Shown: one piece after another, positions 16,948 to 25,267 of the stretch
How positions within the stretch are numbered: position 1 is the stretch's first letter
Layout: each line of letters opens with the position of its first letter
Made by a program: the position numbers and the translations under genes
Source of the DNA: Azoarcus_F sp048158365
GTDB lineage: Bacteria > Pseudomonadota > Gammaproteobacteria > Burkholderiales > Rhodocyclaceae
Length of the DNA: 64,000 nt
Assembly: GCA_048158365.1 (NCBI GenBank)
Contig: JBLLNL010000002.1
Direction: 5' to 3' (one strand)
The notes under the pieces: model-generated
What the model was told of the DNA's origin: nothing
Seen by the model: the letters and a program-made list of their open reading frames with translations, nothing else
The model's database searches: none

Positions 16948-17160
16948 TCAGGCGAGTTCGTCCGGCTCCAGCATGCGCTCGATGACGCAGATCTTGTCCT
17001 TGAGGGCGAGCTTGCGCTTCTTCAGGCGCCGGATCAGCAGCTCATCCCTGACCGGCACGGCCATCAACTGGTTGATCGCTGCGTCCAGATCGCGGTGCTC
17101 GTCGCGCAATTGCGTCAATCGCCGTTGCAGATCGGTATCGTTCTCGAATTGGTCACTCAT
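16948..17160 (-). CDS. YdcH/DUF465 family small protein
   Basis: A 70-residue, highly charged, helical protein. HRDLDAAINQLM in the first half and LLIRRLKKRKLALKDKI in the second are the two conserved parts of the DUF465/YdcH family. Most of it would form a coiled-coil hairpin. The function is unknown. It lies 30 bases upstream of the MetY-like gene on the same strand. Confidence 0.88.
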   Translation of the reverse strand: MSDQFENDTDLQRRLTQLRDEHRDLDAAINQLMAVPVRDELLIRRLKKRKLALKDKICVIERMLEPDELA

Positions 17161-17350
17161 CGATTGACCTGCGCCTGCATGGATGGATCGAGCTCCGGGG
17201 CCAGTGGGCCGCCGCGCTGAGTCGCTATGGTATGCGCCACTTCCCGGAATGACAACTTCGTTGCCACCGCGTGCGCGTGTGTCGCGCGGGTCTCGATGCA
17301 GCCCTGCGATCGGGCTTATCATGATCGGGGTCAGGATGGGGTATGAAGGG

Positions 17351-17905
17351 ATGAACAAGGCATTCGTGAAGGAAAACGAGGACGAGGACGGCGAGGACGC
17401 GGAGAGCCCGACCGTGAGCCTGCCGCCCGGGTCCAGGAACTACATGACCCGACGTGGTTACGAGGTGCTGCGCCGCGAACTGGATCAGCTGGTGCGCATC
17501 GAACGCCCGAAGATGGTCGAGACGGTCGCGTGGGCGGCGGGTAATGGCGACCGGTCGGAGAACGGCGACTACATCTACGGCAAGAAGCGCCTGCGCGAGA
17601 TCGACCGGCGGATCCGCTTTCTGATCAAGCGCATCGAGAGTGCGGACGTGGTCGATCCCGAGCGCCAGGCCGGGTTGGAGCAGGTCTTCTTCGGTGCGAC
17701 CGTCACGATCGAAGATGTGGATGGCGGCGACGCCCAGACCTGGCAGATCGTCGGCGTGGACGAGGCCGATGCGACGCAGGGGCGGATCAGCTGGATCTCG
17801 CCGCTGGCGCGCGCGTTGATGAAGACGCGCGAGGGCGACGTGGTGCGTTTCATGAGCCCGGCCGGAATCCGCGAGATCGAGGTGGTCGAGGTGCGGTATT
17901 GCTGA
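17351..17905 (+). CDS. greB: Transcription elongation factor GreB
   Basis: Rescues backtracked RNA polymerase by stimulating transcript cleavage. The 184-residue protein has the Gre coiled-coil with the tip acidic pair in NGDRSENGDYIYGKKRLREIDRR, and the C-terminal FKBP-like domain with ISWISPLARALM. An N-terminal acidic extension (MNKAFVKENEDEDGED) precedes the usual GreB start and is shared by many beta- and gammaproteobacterial GreB proteins. The start at 17351 was chosen for that match; an in-frame ATG at 17336 is possible. Confidence 0.93.
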   Translation: MNKAFVKENEDEDGEDAESPTVSLPPGSRNYMTRRGYEVLRRELDQLVRIERPKMVETVAWAAGNGDRSENGDYIYGKKRLREIDRRIRFLIKRIESADVVDPERQAGLEQVFFGATVTIEDVDGGDAQTWQIVGVDEADATQGRISWISPLARALMKTREGDVVRFMSPAGIREIEVVEVRYC

Positions 17906-17932
17906 GCGTTCGAGCGCGCAACGAAGGTCGGA

Positions 17933-17961
17933 CTTGAAATTTCCGCTTTGCGTGCCCATAT
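17933..17961 (+). promoter_or_regulatory. Sigma-32 (heat-shock) type promoter of htpG
   Basis: CTTGAAA at 17933-17939, then 14 bases, then GCCCATAT at 17954-17961. This is very close to the RpoH consensus CTTGAAA / CCCCATNT and lies 34 bases before the htpG start. It fits the known heat induction of htpG in other proteobacteria. Confidence 0.8.
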
Positions 17962-17994
17962 GTTGGCGGTCAATCAGCAAACGGAGTCGATACG

Positions 17995-19914
17995 ATGACA
18001 AGCGCACAAGCCGCGACCGCACAGACACTCAACTTTCAGGCCGAGGTGAAGCAGCTGCTTCACCTGATGATTCATTCGCTGTACTCGAACCGCGAGATCT
18101 TCCTGCGCGAACTGGTCTCGAATGCGTCCGACGCCTGTGACAAGCTCAGATTCGAAGCCCTGGACGACAGTGCATTGTTCGAGGCCGACCCGGATCTTCG
18201 GATACGGATCGGCTTCGACGCGGACGCGAAGACGATCACGGTGTCGGACAACGGCATCGGCATGAGCCGTGACGAGGTCGTGACCCACCTCGGCACGATC
18301 GCGAAGTCCGGCACGCGGGAGTTCTTCGGCCAACTCACCGGTGACCAGCAGAAGGACGCGCACCTGATCGGCCAGTTCGGCGTCGGGTTCTACTCGGCCT
18401 TCATCGTCGCTGACAAGGTCACCGTGTTCACGCGCCGTGCCGGTCTGGCCGCCGCCGAGGGTGTGAAGTGGGAATGCGCGATGAGCGGCGACGCGGCCGG
18501 TGAATACACGGTGGAGCCGGTCGAACGGGCCGCCCGCGGCACCGAGATCGTCCTGCACCTGCGCGAAGGTCAGGATGACCTGTTGTCGGGCTGGAAACTG
18601 CGTAGCCTGATCCGCAAATACTCGGACCACATCGTCCAGCCCATCGTGATGAAGAAGGAGGAATGGGACAAGGACAAGGGCGAGCAGGTCGTCACGGACG
18701 AGGACGAAACCGTCAACCAGGCCAGCGCGCTGTGGGCACGCTCAAAGAACGATATCAGCGAGGACGAGTACAAGGCCTTCTACAAGCATGTCGGCCATGA
18801 CTTCGACGAACCGCTGGCATGGACCCATTCGCGTGTGGAAGGGCGTCATGAGTACACCCAGTTGCTGTACCTGCCGGCGCATGCGCCGTTCGACCTGTGG
18901 GACCGCAATGCGCGACACGGCATCAAGCTGTACGTCAAGCGCGTGTTCATCATGGATGACGCCGAAAAGCTGATGCCGACCTATCTGCGCTTCATTCGCG
19001 GTGTCGTCGATTCGGCCGACCTGCCGCTCAACGTGTCGCGCGAGATCCTGCAGGAATCCAAGGACATCGATACGATCCGGGCAGGGTGCACCAAGAAAGT
19101 GCTGGGGCTGCTCGAGGATCTGGCCGAGAACGACAAGGACAAGTACGCGACCTTCTGGGGGGCGTTCGGCAAGGTGCTGAAGGAGGGTGTCGGCGAGGAC
19201 TTCGCTAACAAGGACAAGATCGCCGGGCTGTGTCGGTTCGCCTCCACCCATGCGGACACGCCGGACGAGGTCGTGTCGCTGGCCGACTACATCTCGCGCA
19301 TGAAGGAAGGTCAGGAGAAGATCTATTACGTCACGGCCGAGTCCTTCAACGCGGCCAAGAACAGCCCGCATCTCGAGATCTTCCGCAAGAAGGGCATCGA
19401 GGTGCTGCTACTGACAGACCGGGTCGACGAGTGGCTGATCGGCAATCTGACCGAGTTCGATGGCAAGCCGCTGCAGTCGGTCGCAAAGGGCGGCCTCGAC
19501 CTGGGCAAACTCGAGGACGAGGCGGACAAGCAGGAAGCCGAGAAGGCGGCCGACGAGTTCAAGGACCTGCTCGACCGGATGAAGACCAGCCTCGGCGACA
19601 AGGTCAAGGACGTGCGGGTCAGCCACCGCCTGACGGACTCGCCTGCGTGCCTGGTCGCGGACGAACACGACCTGGGCATGAATCTGACCCGCATCCTGAA
19701 GGCCGCAGGTCAGCAGGCCCCGGATTCGAGGCCGATTCTCGAGATCAATCCGGCCCATCCGGCGGTGCAGAGACTTCGCACCGAAGAACAGAGCTTCGAC
19801 GACTGGGCGGCGGTGCTGTTCGATCAGGCGCTGCTGGCCGAGGGCGGGGCGCTGGACGACCCGGCCACCTTCGTGAAGCGCATCAATCAGTTGATGCTCG
19901 CGATGAGCCGTTGA
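17995..19914 (+). CDS. htpG: Chaperone HtpG (bacterial Hsp90)
   Basis: ATP-dependent dimeric chaperone of the Hsp90 family. The 639-residue protein has the GHKL ATPase motifs: LRELVSNASDACDKLR with the catalytic Glu, SDNGIGM, and QFGVGFYSAF. It also has the middle-domain RGVVDSADLPLNVSREILQ, which includes the conserved catalytic Arg region. The C-terminal dimerisation domain is present. A sigma-32-like promoter lies directly upstream. A GC-rich inverted repeat lies 25 bases after the stop. Confidence 0.97.
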   Translation: MTSAQAATAQTLNFQAEVKQLLHLMIHSLYSNREIFLRELVSNASDACDKLRFEALDDSALFEADPDLRIRIGFDADAKTITVSDNGIGMSRDEVVTHLGTIAKSGTREFFGQLTGDQQKDAHLIGQFGVGFYSAFIVADKVTVFTRRAGLAAAEGVKWECAMSGDAAGEYTVEPVERAARGTEIVLHLREGQDDLLSGWKLRSLIRKYSDHIVQPIVMKKEEWDKDKGEQVVTDEDETVNQASALWARSKNDISEDEYKAFYKHVGHDFDEPLAWTHSRVEGRHEYTQLLYLPAHAPFDLWDRNARHGIKLYVKRVFIMDDAEKLMPTYLRFIRGVVDSADLPLNVSREILQESKDIDTIRAGCTKKVLGLLEDLAENDKDKYATFWGAFGKVLKEGVGEDFANKDKIAGLCRFASTHADTPDEVVSLADYISRMKEGQEKIYYVTAESFNAAKNSPHLEIFRKKGIEVLLLTDRVDEWLIGNLTEFDGKPLQSVAKGGLDLGKLEDEADKQEAEKAADEFKDLLDRMKTSLGDKVKDVRVSHRLTDSPACLVADEHDLGMNLTRILKAAGQQAPDSRPILEINPAHPAVQRLRTEEQSFDDWAAVLFDQALLAEGGALDDPATFVKRINQLMLAMSR

Positions 19915-19939
19915 CCGGTTCGATGTGATGCAACGCGTA

Positions 19940-19957
19940 GGGCGGCCACGGCCGCCC
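19940..19957. terminator. GC-rich inverted repeat after htpG (weak terminator candidate)
   Basis: GGGCGGCC-AC-GGCCGCCC forms a strong stem between the convergent htpG and CLC genes. There is no T-run on either side, so it is not a standard intrinsic terminator. Confidence 0.3.
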
Positions 19958-19980
19958 GATCGTCTGGCGAGTCGTATGCA

Positions 19981-21501
19981 TCAGGGCGGCGGTTTCGGAC
20001 CGACCGGACCCTGCTCCGGATCGCGATCGGCGGACGCGACCTCGTCATGCGTGCCGGCTGCGCCGGTGGAGCCGGTGGCAGTCGTTGGCGCACCGGGTGT
20101 CTCGGTCATCGGTGCCGCGTCGGTGCGGCGTTGGCGCTTGGCCTGCAACTCCTGTTGGACCTCGGCTTCGACCCGGCGCAGCGTGGGGTAGGCCAGCGCG
20201 TGGTAGAGCGGCACCGGCGACACCGAGCGCGAGAAGCCGTGTGCGATGACCGCGGTCGCCATCAGCGGCAACAGCATCTGGTGGTTGGCGGTCATTTCCA
20301 TGACGATCACGAAGGACGTGATCGGGGCCTGGGTCATGCCGGCCAGAAACGCGACCATGCCCAGCGTCAGCATCGCGGCGGCCTGCTCCGGCGGCAGGAA
20401 CAGCGCGATGTTCGCACCCATGCCCGCGCCTACCGCGAGCGATGGCGCAAACACGCCGCCGGGAATGCGGCTCAGGAACGCCAGCCATATCACTGCCATC
20501 TTGGCGAGCAGGAAATAGACCGGCAGTTGCGTCACGCCCTCGAGCGCCGCCTTGGTTTCGACGTAGCCGGTTCCGTAGGTGAGGCCGCCGCTCGCGAGTC
20601 CGATCAGGCCGGTTCCGAGTCCGCAGCCGGCGGCGAACATGATCGGCCGGGTCGAGGACCAATGCCCGAGCCTGCCCGGCAGCCCGCGTGACGATGCGAT
20701 CAATCCGCGCGCGAACAGCCCGCCCAGTAGTCCGCCCGCGACCCCCCCGAACAGCACGGGCCAGATGCCTCCCGGCCAGCTTAGTGTGGCCGGGGTGCGC
20801 CCGAAGTAGGTATAGGTGCCCAGCACGCCGAGCGACATCAGGCCGGCGAAGATCACCGATGTGAGCGTCGTGCTGTTGGCCTGGAAGGCGCGATAGCGGC
20901 ACATCTCCTCGATCGCGAACATGATGCCGCCCAACGGCGTGTTGAACGCGGCCGCCACGCCCGCGCCGCTGCCCGCGACGATCAGGTCGCGGCTCGACGC
21001 GATCCGGTTGCGGCGGCGCCCGGCGAGCAGGTGCATGATCGATGCGCCGATCTGCACCGAGGGTCCCTCGCGGCCGACCGAGCCGCCGGAAAGCAGCGCA
21101 CCGAGGGTCAGGAACACCTTCGCGATCGCGATCTTGAACGACAGCAACTTGCGCCGGATGCGCCGGTCGTCGGTCATCGAGGCCGCGATCGCCTGCGGAA
21201 TACCGCTGCCCTGCGTGGCCGGGACGAAGCGGCGCGCGATCCAGGTCATCAGCGCGAAACCGACCGGCGCGATCAGCAGCGTGAGCCATGGTGATGCCGA
21301 GATCATGCGCGCATGCGCCGCGATGGCCAGTTCCGCGCCGATCGCGAACAGGATCGCGATCAGGCCGGCGAGCAGTGCCGCTGCGACGAGCAGACCACGT
21401 CTGCGCCAGCGGTGCAGCGACAACCATGGCAGTGCATAGCGACGACCCCCCCGTCTGAAAAGACGAAAAGTCTCGGAGGGGGAGTCCTTGTCCTTGTCCA
21501 T
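19981..21501 (-). CDS. CLC-family chloride channel/transporter
   Basis: A 506-residue inner-membrane CLC protein. The three ion-pathway motifs are present: GSGIPQ, GREGPSVQ with the gating glutamate, and GGVFAPSLAVG. The gating Glu is retained, as in both transporters and channels; I could not place the internal proton glutamate with certainty. The C-terminal ~60 residues are a low-complexity, Thr/Ala/Pro-rich cytoplasmic tail without CBS domains. A TTG immediately before the ATG at 21501 is in frame but unlikely to be the start. Confidence 0.92.
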   Translation of the reverse strand: MDKDKDSPSETFRLFRRGGRRYALPWLSLHRWRRRGLLVAAALLAGLIAILFAIGAELAIAAHARMISASPWLTLLIAPVGFALMTWIARRFVPATQGSGIPQAIAASMTDDRRIRRKLLSFKIAIAKVFLTLGALLSGGSVGREGPSVQIGASIMHLLAGRRRNRIASSRDLIVAGSGAGVAAAFNTPLGGIMFAIEEMCRYRAFQANSTTLTSVIFAGLMSLGVLGTYTYFGRTPATLSWPGGIWPVLFGGVAGGLLGGLFARGLIASSRGLPGRLGHWSSTRPIMFAAGCGLGTGLIGLASGGLTYGTGYVETKAALEGVTQLPVYFLLAKMAVIWLAFLSRIPGGVFAPSLAVGAGMGANIALFLPPEQAAAMLTLGMVAFLAGMTQAPITSFVIVMEMTANHQMLLPLMATAVIAHGFSRSVSPVPLYHALAYPTLRRVEAEVQQELQAKRQRRTDAAPMTETPGAPTTATGSTGAAGTHDEVASADRDPEQGPVGPKPPP

Positions 21502-21723
21502 CAACAGGGCGCTCTGGTCGGGCCGTGGGTCGAAATGATTCGGAGCAGCGGGACTGGACCCCCTCCGCGTGCCGTCGTGGCGACCAGATGCGAAGTCCGC
21601 ACGTGATCACGCGATGACGTTCGTGCACGCGCGCTACGCCTTCCGGTCATATTCCGATACGATACGTCATTAGCCGGTTCGTGTTAACGCGGACGCCGAA
21701 TATTTCTTTTGGAGCAATATTTC

Positions 21724-22239
21724 ATGTCGCGCAAGACCGCTTCCACGTCATCGGACCAGCCTGTGACGCCGGTCAAGGCATCGCCTTTGTCCGTTCTGCA
21801 GCGCTTTCGTGTACTGATGCGGACCGCGCAGCGACATTCACAGTGGATCGAGCGTCAGAGCGGCATCACCGGTGCCCAGTTGTGGGCCCTGCACGAACTG
21901 CTGGACAAGCCCGGTCTGAGGGTCGGAGAGCTCGCGAACCTGATGGCGCTGCACCAATCGACCGCTTCGAACATGATCGACAAGCTCGAGTCGACCGGTC
22001 TGGTGCGCAAGGAGCGTACGACCGTCGATCAGCGGGTGGTGCGGTTGTACCTGACCGACAGCGGGGCGGAGTTACTGGGTAACGCTCCGTCGCCGGCGCG
22101 CGGCGTACTGCCGGAGGCGTTGCGGCTGTTGCCGCCCGACGAGTTGGTGCGTCTGCAGATGGATCTGGATGCGCTGTTGCAGCAGATCAGGACGCTGGAT
22201 GAGGGCTTCGGAATGCAGCCTTTGCCATTCACCGAATGA
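21724..22239 (+). CDS. MarR-family transcriptional regulator
   Basis: A 171-residue winged-helix repressor. The DNA-binding part reads LRVGELANLMALHQSTASNMIDKLESTGLVRKE followed by the wing DQRVVRLYLTDSG, which is the standard MarR pattern. A TTGGAG ribosome-binding site precedes the ATG. A direct repeat of AATATTTC (21699-21706 and 21716-21723) covers the start region and could be part of an autoregulatory site. No obvious partner efflux or catabolic gene lies next to it; CLC is divergent and the VWA gene is convergent. Confidence 0.9.
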   Translation: MSRKTASTSSDQPVTPVKASPLSVLQRFRVLMRTAQRHSQWIERQSGITGAQLWALHELLDKPGLRVGELANLMALHQSTASNMIDKLESTGLVRKERTTVDQRVVRLYLTDSGAELLGNAPSPARGVLPEALRLLPPDELVRLQMDLDALLQQIRTLDEGFGMQPLPFTE

Positions 22240-22251
22240 GGTGGTGGGCGT

Positions 22252-23430
22252 TCAGTACTTCCGGCTGAGCTGGGCGACCGCGCGTTCGAGTCCGGCGATC
22301 GTGGCCGGATGCATGCGGTCGCCGACGATCTGGCGAACCAGATCGATCGACTTGCGATAGGGCCACAGCCGCTCGGGTTCGGGATTGAGCCACACCGCCG
22401 AAGGCCAGGCGTCGAGCATGCGTCGCAGCCACGTGGCGCCGGGTTCCGGATTGAGGTGTTCGATCGAACCGTGCGGGTGCAGGAGCTCATACGGACTCAT
22501 CGTCGCATCCCCGACCAGAATCAGCTTGTAATCGGGGCCGTACTTGTGCAGCAGGTCGGCGACGGCGATACGTTCCGCATGGCGACGGGTGGTGTCACGC
22601 CAGACCGACTCGTAGACGCAGTTGTGGAAGTAGAAATGCTCGAGATGCTTGAACTCGGTCTTGCAGGCCGAGAACAACTCCTCGCAAACCTTCACGTGAT
22701 CGTCCATCGAGCCGCCGACATCGAGAAACAACAGCACTTTTACCGCATTGTGGCGTTCGGGTCGCATCAACAGATCGAGCCAGCCGGCATTGCGCGCGGT
22801 GGCGGCGATGGTGCCGTCCAGATCGAGTTCGTCTGCCGCGCCTTCGCGAGCGAAGCGGCGCAATCGACGCAACGCGATCTTGATATTACGGGTGCCCAGT
22901 TCGACCGAATCGTCCAGATTGCGATACTCGCGTCGCTCCCACACCTTGATTGCGGTGCGATTGCCAGCCGATTCGCCGCCCACGCGGATGCCCTCGGGGT
23001 GGTAGCCGCTGTTGCCGAACGGCGACGAACCACCGGTGCCTATCCATCTGGATCCACCCTGGTGCCGAGCCTTCTGCTCTTCGAGGCGCTTTTTGAACTC
23101 GTCCATCAGCCGATCCCAGCCGAGTTTCTCGAGCCGCGCCTTCTCTTCCGGTGTGAGGTGCTTTGCGGCCAGTGCGCGCAGCCAGTCCTCGGGCAACGCG
23201 ACCTCCAGACCCGGCAGTTCGGTCACCTGGCCAAAGTATTCACCGAAGGCCTGGTCGAAGCGGTCGTACAGCGATTCGTCCTTGATCAGGCAGAGTCGCG
23301 CAAAATGATAGAAATCGTCGATCGATGGCCCGCACACATGGTCGCGCAGGCCTTCCAGCACGGTCAGGAACTCCCGGGTCGATACCGGAAGCTTGCGCGA
23401 CTTGAGATGCAGGAAGAAGTCGATCAGCAT
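22252..23430 (-). CDS. VWA domain protein, CoxE-like (MoxR partner)
   Basis: A 392-residue protein with a helical N-terminal half and a C-terminal von Willebrand A domain. The MIDAS motif is DVGGSM (D237-M242), with later VGDATMSPYELL. The linker at 125-150 is Gly-rich. The gene follows moxR by 13 bases on the same strand. MoxR-VWA pairs act as chaperone or maturation systems for metal enzymes or envelope proteins; no target enzyme lies beside this pair. Confidence 0.9.
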   Translation of the reverse strand: MLIDFFLHLKSRKLPVSTREFLTVLEGLRDHVCGPSIDDFYHFARLCLIKDESLYDRFDQAFGEYFGQVTELPGLEVALPEDWLRALAAKHLTPEEKARLEKLGWDRLMDEFKKRLEEQKARHQGGSRWIGTGGSSPFGNSGYHPEGIRVGGESAGNRTAIKVWERREYRNLDDSVELGTRNIKIALRRLRRFAREGAADELDLDGTIAATARNAGWLDLLMRPERHNAVKVLLFLDVGGSMDDHVKVCEELFSACKTEFKHLEHFYFHNCVYESVWRDTTRRHAERIAVADLLHKYGPDYKLILVGDATMSPYELLHPHGSIEHLNPEPGATWLRRMLDAWPSAVWLNPEPERLWPYRKSIDLVRQIVGDRMHPATIAGLERAVAQLSRKY

Positions 23431-23443
23431 GGTGCAGGGCCGA

Positions 23444-24286
23444 TCAGCGGTGCTGGCGCGCCATCGCGAGCAGTCGTTCGTACAGATGCAGATCCTGCTC
23501 GTTCTTCAGCAACGCACCGGCCAGCGGCGGCATCACGGCCTTGTCGTCCTTGCTCCGCAGCGCTTCAGGCGGAATGTCCTCGGCGACCAGCAGCTTCAGC
23601 CAGTCGATCAGTTCCGACGTCGAAGGCTTCTTCTTCAGTCCGGGGACGTTGCGCAAACCGAAGAAGACCTCGAGCGCCTCACGCAGCAGGTTCTTGCGGA
23701 TGTCCGGAAAGTGCACATCCACGATGCGCTGCATCGTGTCCTGGTCCGGAAACCGGATGTAGTGGAAGAAACATCTGCGCAGGAAGGCATCCGGCAGTTC
23801 CTTCTCGTTGTTCGAAGTGATGAACACGATCGGCCGGTGACGCGCACGGATGGTCTGACGCGTTTCATAGACATGGAATTCCATGCGGTCGAGTTCGCGC
23901 AGAAGGTCGTTCGGAAACTCGATGTCGGCCTTGTCGATCTCGTCGATCAGCACCACCGTCTGGCCCTCGGCCTCGAAGGCCTGCCACAGCACGCCGCGCA
24001 GGATGTAGTTGCCGATGTCGCGCACGCGGTCGTCGCCGAGTTGCGAGTCGCGCAGACGCGATACCGCATCGTACTCGTACAGGCCTTGCTGGGCCTTGGT
24101 CGTCGACTTGATGTGCCATTGCAGCAGGGGCAAGCCGAGTGCGCCGGCCACTTCCTCGGCAAGCATCGTCTTTCCCGTTCCGGGCTCGCCCTTGATCAGC
24201 AAAGGGCGCTGCAGGCTGATCGCGGCATTGACGGCGAGCATCAGATCCGGCGTCGCGACGTAATCTCTTGATCCCTCGAATCGCAT
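23444..24286 (-). CDS. MoxR-family AAA+ ATPase
   Basis: A 280-residue AAA+ protein. Walker A GEPGTGKT (33-40), Walker B VVLIDEIDKAD, sensor 1 region PIVFITSNNEKELPDAFLRRC with the arginine finger position, and a C-terminal lid domain are all visible. It forms a two-gene operon with the VWA protein. The closest functional analogy is CoxD/CoxE or RavA/ViaA-type chaperone pairs. Confidence 0.93.
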   Translation of the reverse strand: MRFEGSRDYVATPDLMLAVNAAISLQRPLLIKGEPGTGKTMLAEEVAGALGLPLLQWHIKSTTKAQQGLYEYDAVSRLRDSQLGDDRVRDIGNYILRGVLWQAFEAEGQTVVLIDEIDKADIEFPNDLLRELDRMEFHVYETRQTIRARHRPIVFITSNNEKELPDAFLRRCFFHYIRFPDQDTMQRIVDVHFPDIRKNLLREALEVFFGLRNVPGLKKKPSTSELIDWLKLLVAEDIPPEALRSKDDKAVMPPLAGALLKNEQDLHLYERLLAMARQHR

Positions 24287-24475
24287 GAAATCTCATCCTG
24301 ATGGCAGACGCCTCATTATAAAGGTGTGTATGGTCCTGCGGCGATCGATGCGGCGCCGCTTCCGGCCGGCGATTGCGCGAGATTGTTTGATTATTGTTTG
24401 CATTGAGTCGACCTGCCGACGTAGAATTTTTTCGCAGTTTCAGAACGTAAGCAGAATTCGAACAGAGGAGACCCT

Positions 24476-24805
24476 ATGCAGGGACGACATATATTGCTTG
24501 CGGTGGGCATGGCCCTGTCGTCGGCAACGGCGCTGGGGGTCGAGGGCGATCCGGAGCGGGCACAGGAGTACCTGTCGATGTGCATCGGCTGCCATGGTAT
24601 TCCGGGTTACCGGACCTCGTTTCCGCAGGTGTATCCGGTGCCGATGCTCGGCGGCCAGCATGCCGCCTACATCGTCAAGTCACTGCAGGCCTATCGTGAC
24701 GGAATCCGCAGCCATCCCAGCATGCAGGCGATCGCACAAAGTCTCACCGACCAGCAGATGGCCGACCTCGCGGTGTATTACGCGGGTCAGAAAGGAGGGC
24801 AGTGA
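24476..24805 (+). CDS. Monohaem cytochrome c (c4/c553-like), first of a tandem pair
   Basis: A 109-residue periplasmic class I cytochrome. It has a Sec signal peptide (residues 1-21) and one CIGCH haem site (C36, C39, H40), with Met82 as the likely sixth ligand. The segment GGQHAAYIVKSLQAYRDG matches one half of dihaem cytochrome c4. It has a good AGAGGAGA ribosome-binding site. A weak promoter (TTGCAT, 18 bases, TAGAAT at 24422-24427) lies upstream. It overlaps the region before the next cytochrome gene, whose ribosome-binding site lies inside its 3' end. Confidence 0.92.
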   Translation: MQGRHILLAVGMALSSATALGVEGDPERAQEYLSMCIGCHGIPGYRTSFPQVYPVPMLGGQHAAYIVKSLQAYRDGIRSHPSMQAIAQSLTDQQMADLAVYYAGQKGGQ

Positions 24806-24807
24806 CG

Positions 24808-25134
24808 ATGCGACCCATCCTGTTGTCACTGGCGCTGGCCACGGCCTGCGTGTTCTCGAGTCCGTCGGCGCTTGCCGGCAAGCCGGAGCGCGGCCAGGAA
24901 AAGTCGGTGGTCTGTGCCGCCTGTCACGGTCCGACCGGAACCAGTCCGGTGCCCGATTTCCCGAATATCGGCGGGCAGCATGAAAAGTATCTTTATCGTG
25001 CCTTGCTCGACTACAAGCTCGGCAACCGACAGGATCCGATCATGGCGGGCCAGGTGGCCGAGTTGTCCACACAGGACATGCGCGATCTGGCGGCCTACTT
25101 CGCTCGCCAGGAAGGTCTTTATCTGAAACGCTGA
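24808..25134 (+). CDS. Monohaem cytochrome c (c4/c553-like), second of a tandem pair
   Basis: A 108-residue cytochrome with a signal peptide ending near ALA-G (residue 23) and a CAACH haem site (C36, C39, H40). PNIGGQHEKYLYRALLDYKLG and IMAGQVAELSTQDMRDLAAYFA match a cytochrome c4 half. The Met of DPIMAGQ is the likely axial ligand. The ATG at 24808 lies eight bases after AAAGGAGGG; a GTG at 24802 is too close to that site. An intrinsic terminator follows. Confidence 0.92.
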   Translation: MRPILLSLALATACVFSSPSALAGKPERGQEKSVVCAACHGPTGTSPVPDFPNIGGQHEKYLYRALLDYKLGNRQDPIMAGQVAELSTQDMRDLAAYFARQEGLYLKR

Positions 25135-25163
25135 GTCCGACGGAACAGATTCGCACCGGACAT

Positions 25164-25196
25164 GCCCGGGACCTTCCAGGTGCCCGGGCCTTTTTT
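25164..25196 (+). terminator. Intrinsic terminator of the cytochrome c operon
   Basis: A hairpin with arms GCCCGGGACCT and AGGTGCCCGGGC (one bulged G), directly followed by six T residues. It is 30 bases after the second cytochrome stop. Confidence 0.92.
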
Positions 25197-25267
25197 CGAA
25201 TTTGGCACTTGCTCAGGGGGGGCTGACCCGGACGCCGCGTCAGGCACCCGACACCGGTGTGGATCGC

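Noticed and set aside
20045..21628. Long (527-residue) open frame covering the CLC gene in another frame of the same strand
   Set aside because: The Arg/Gly/Pro-rich translation is typical of a shadow in high-GC DNA; the CLC frame has all family motifs.
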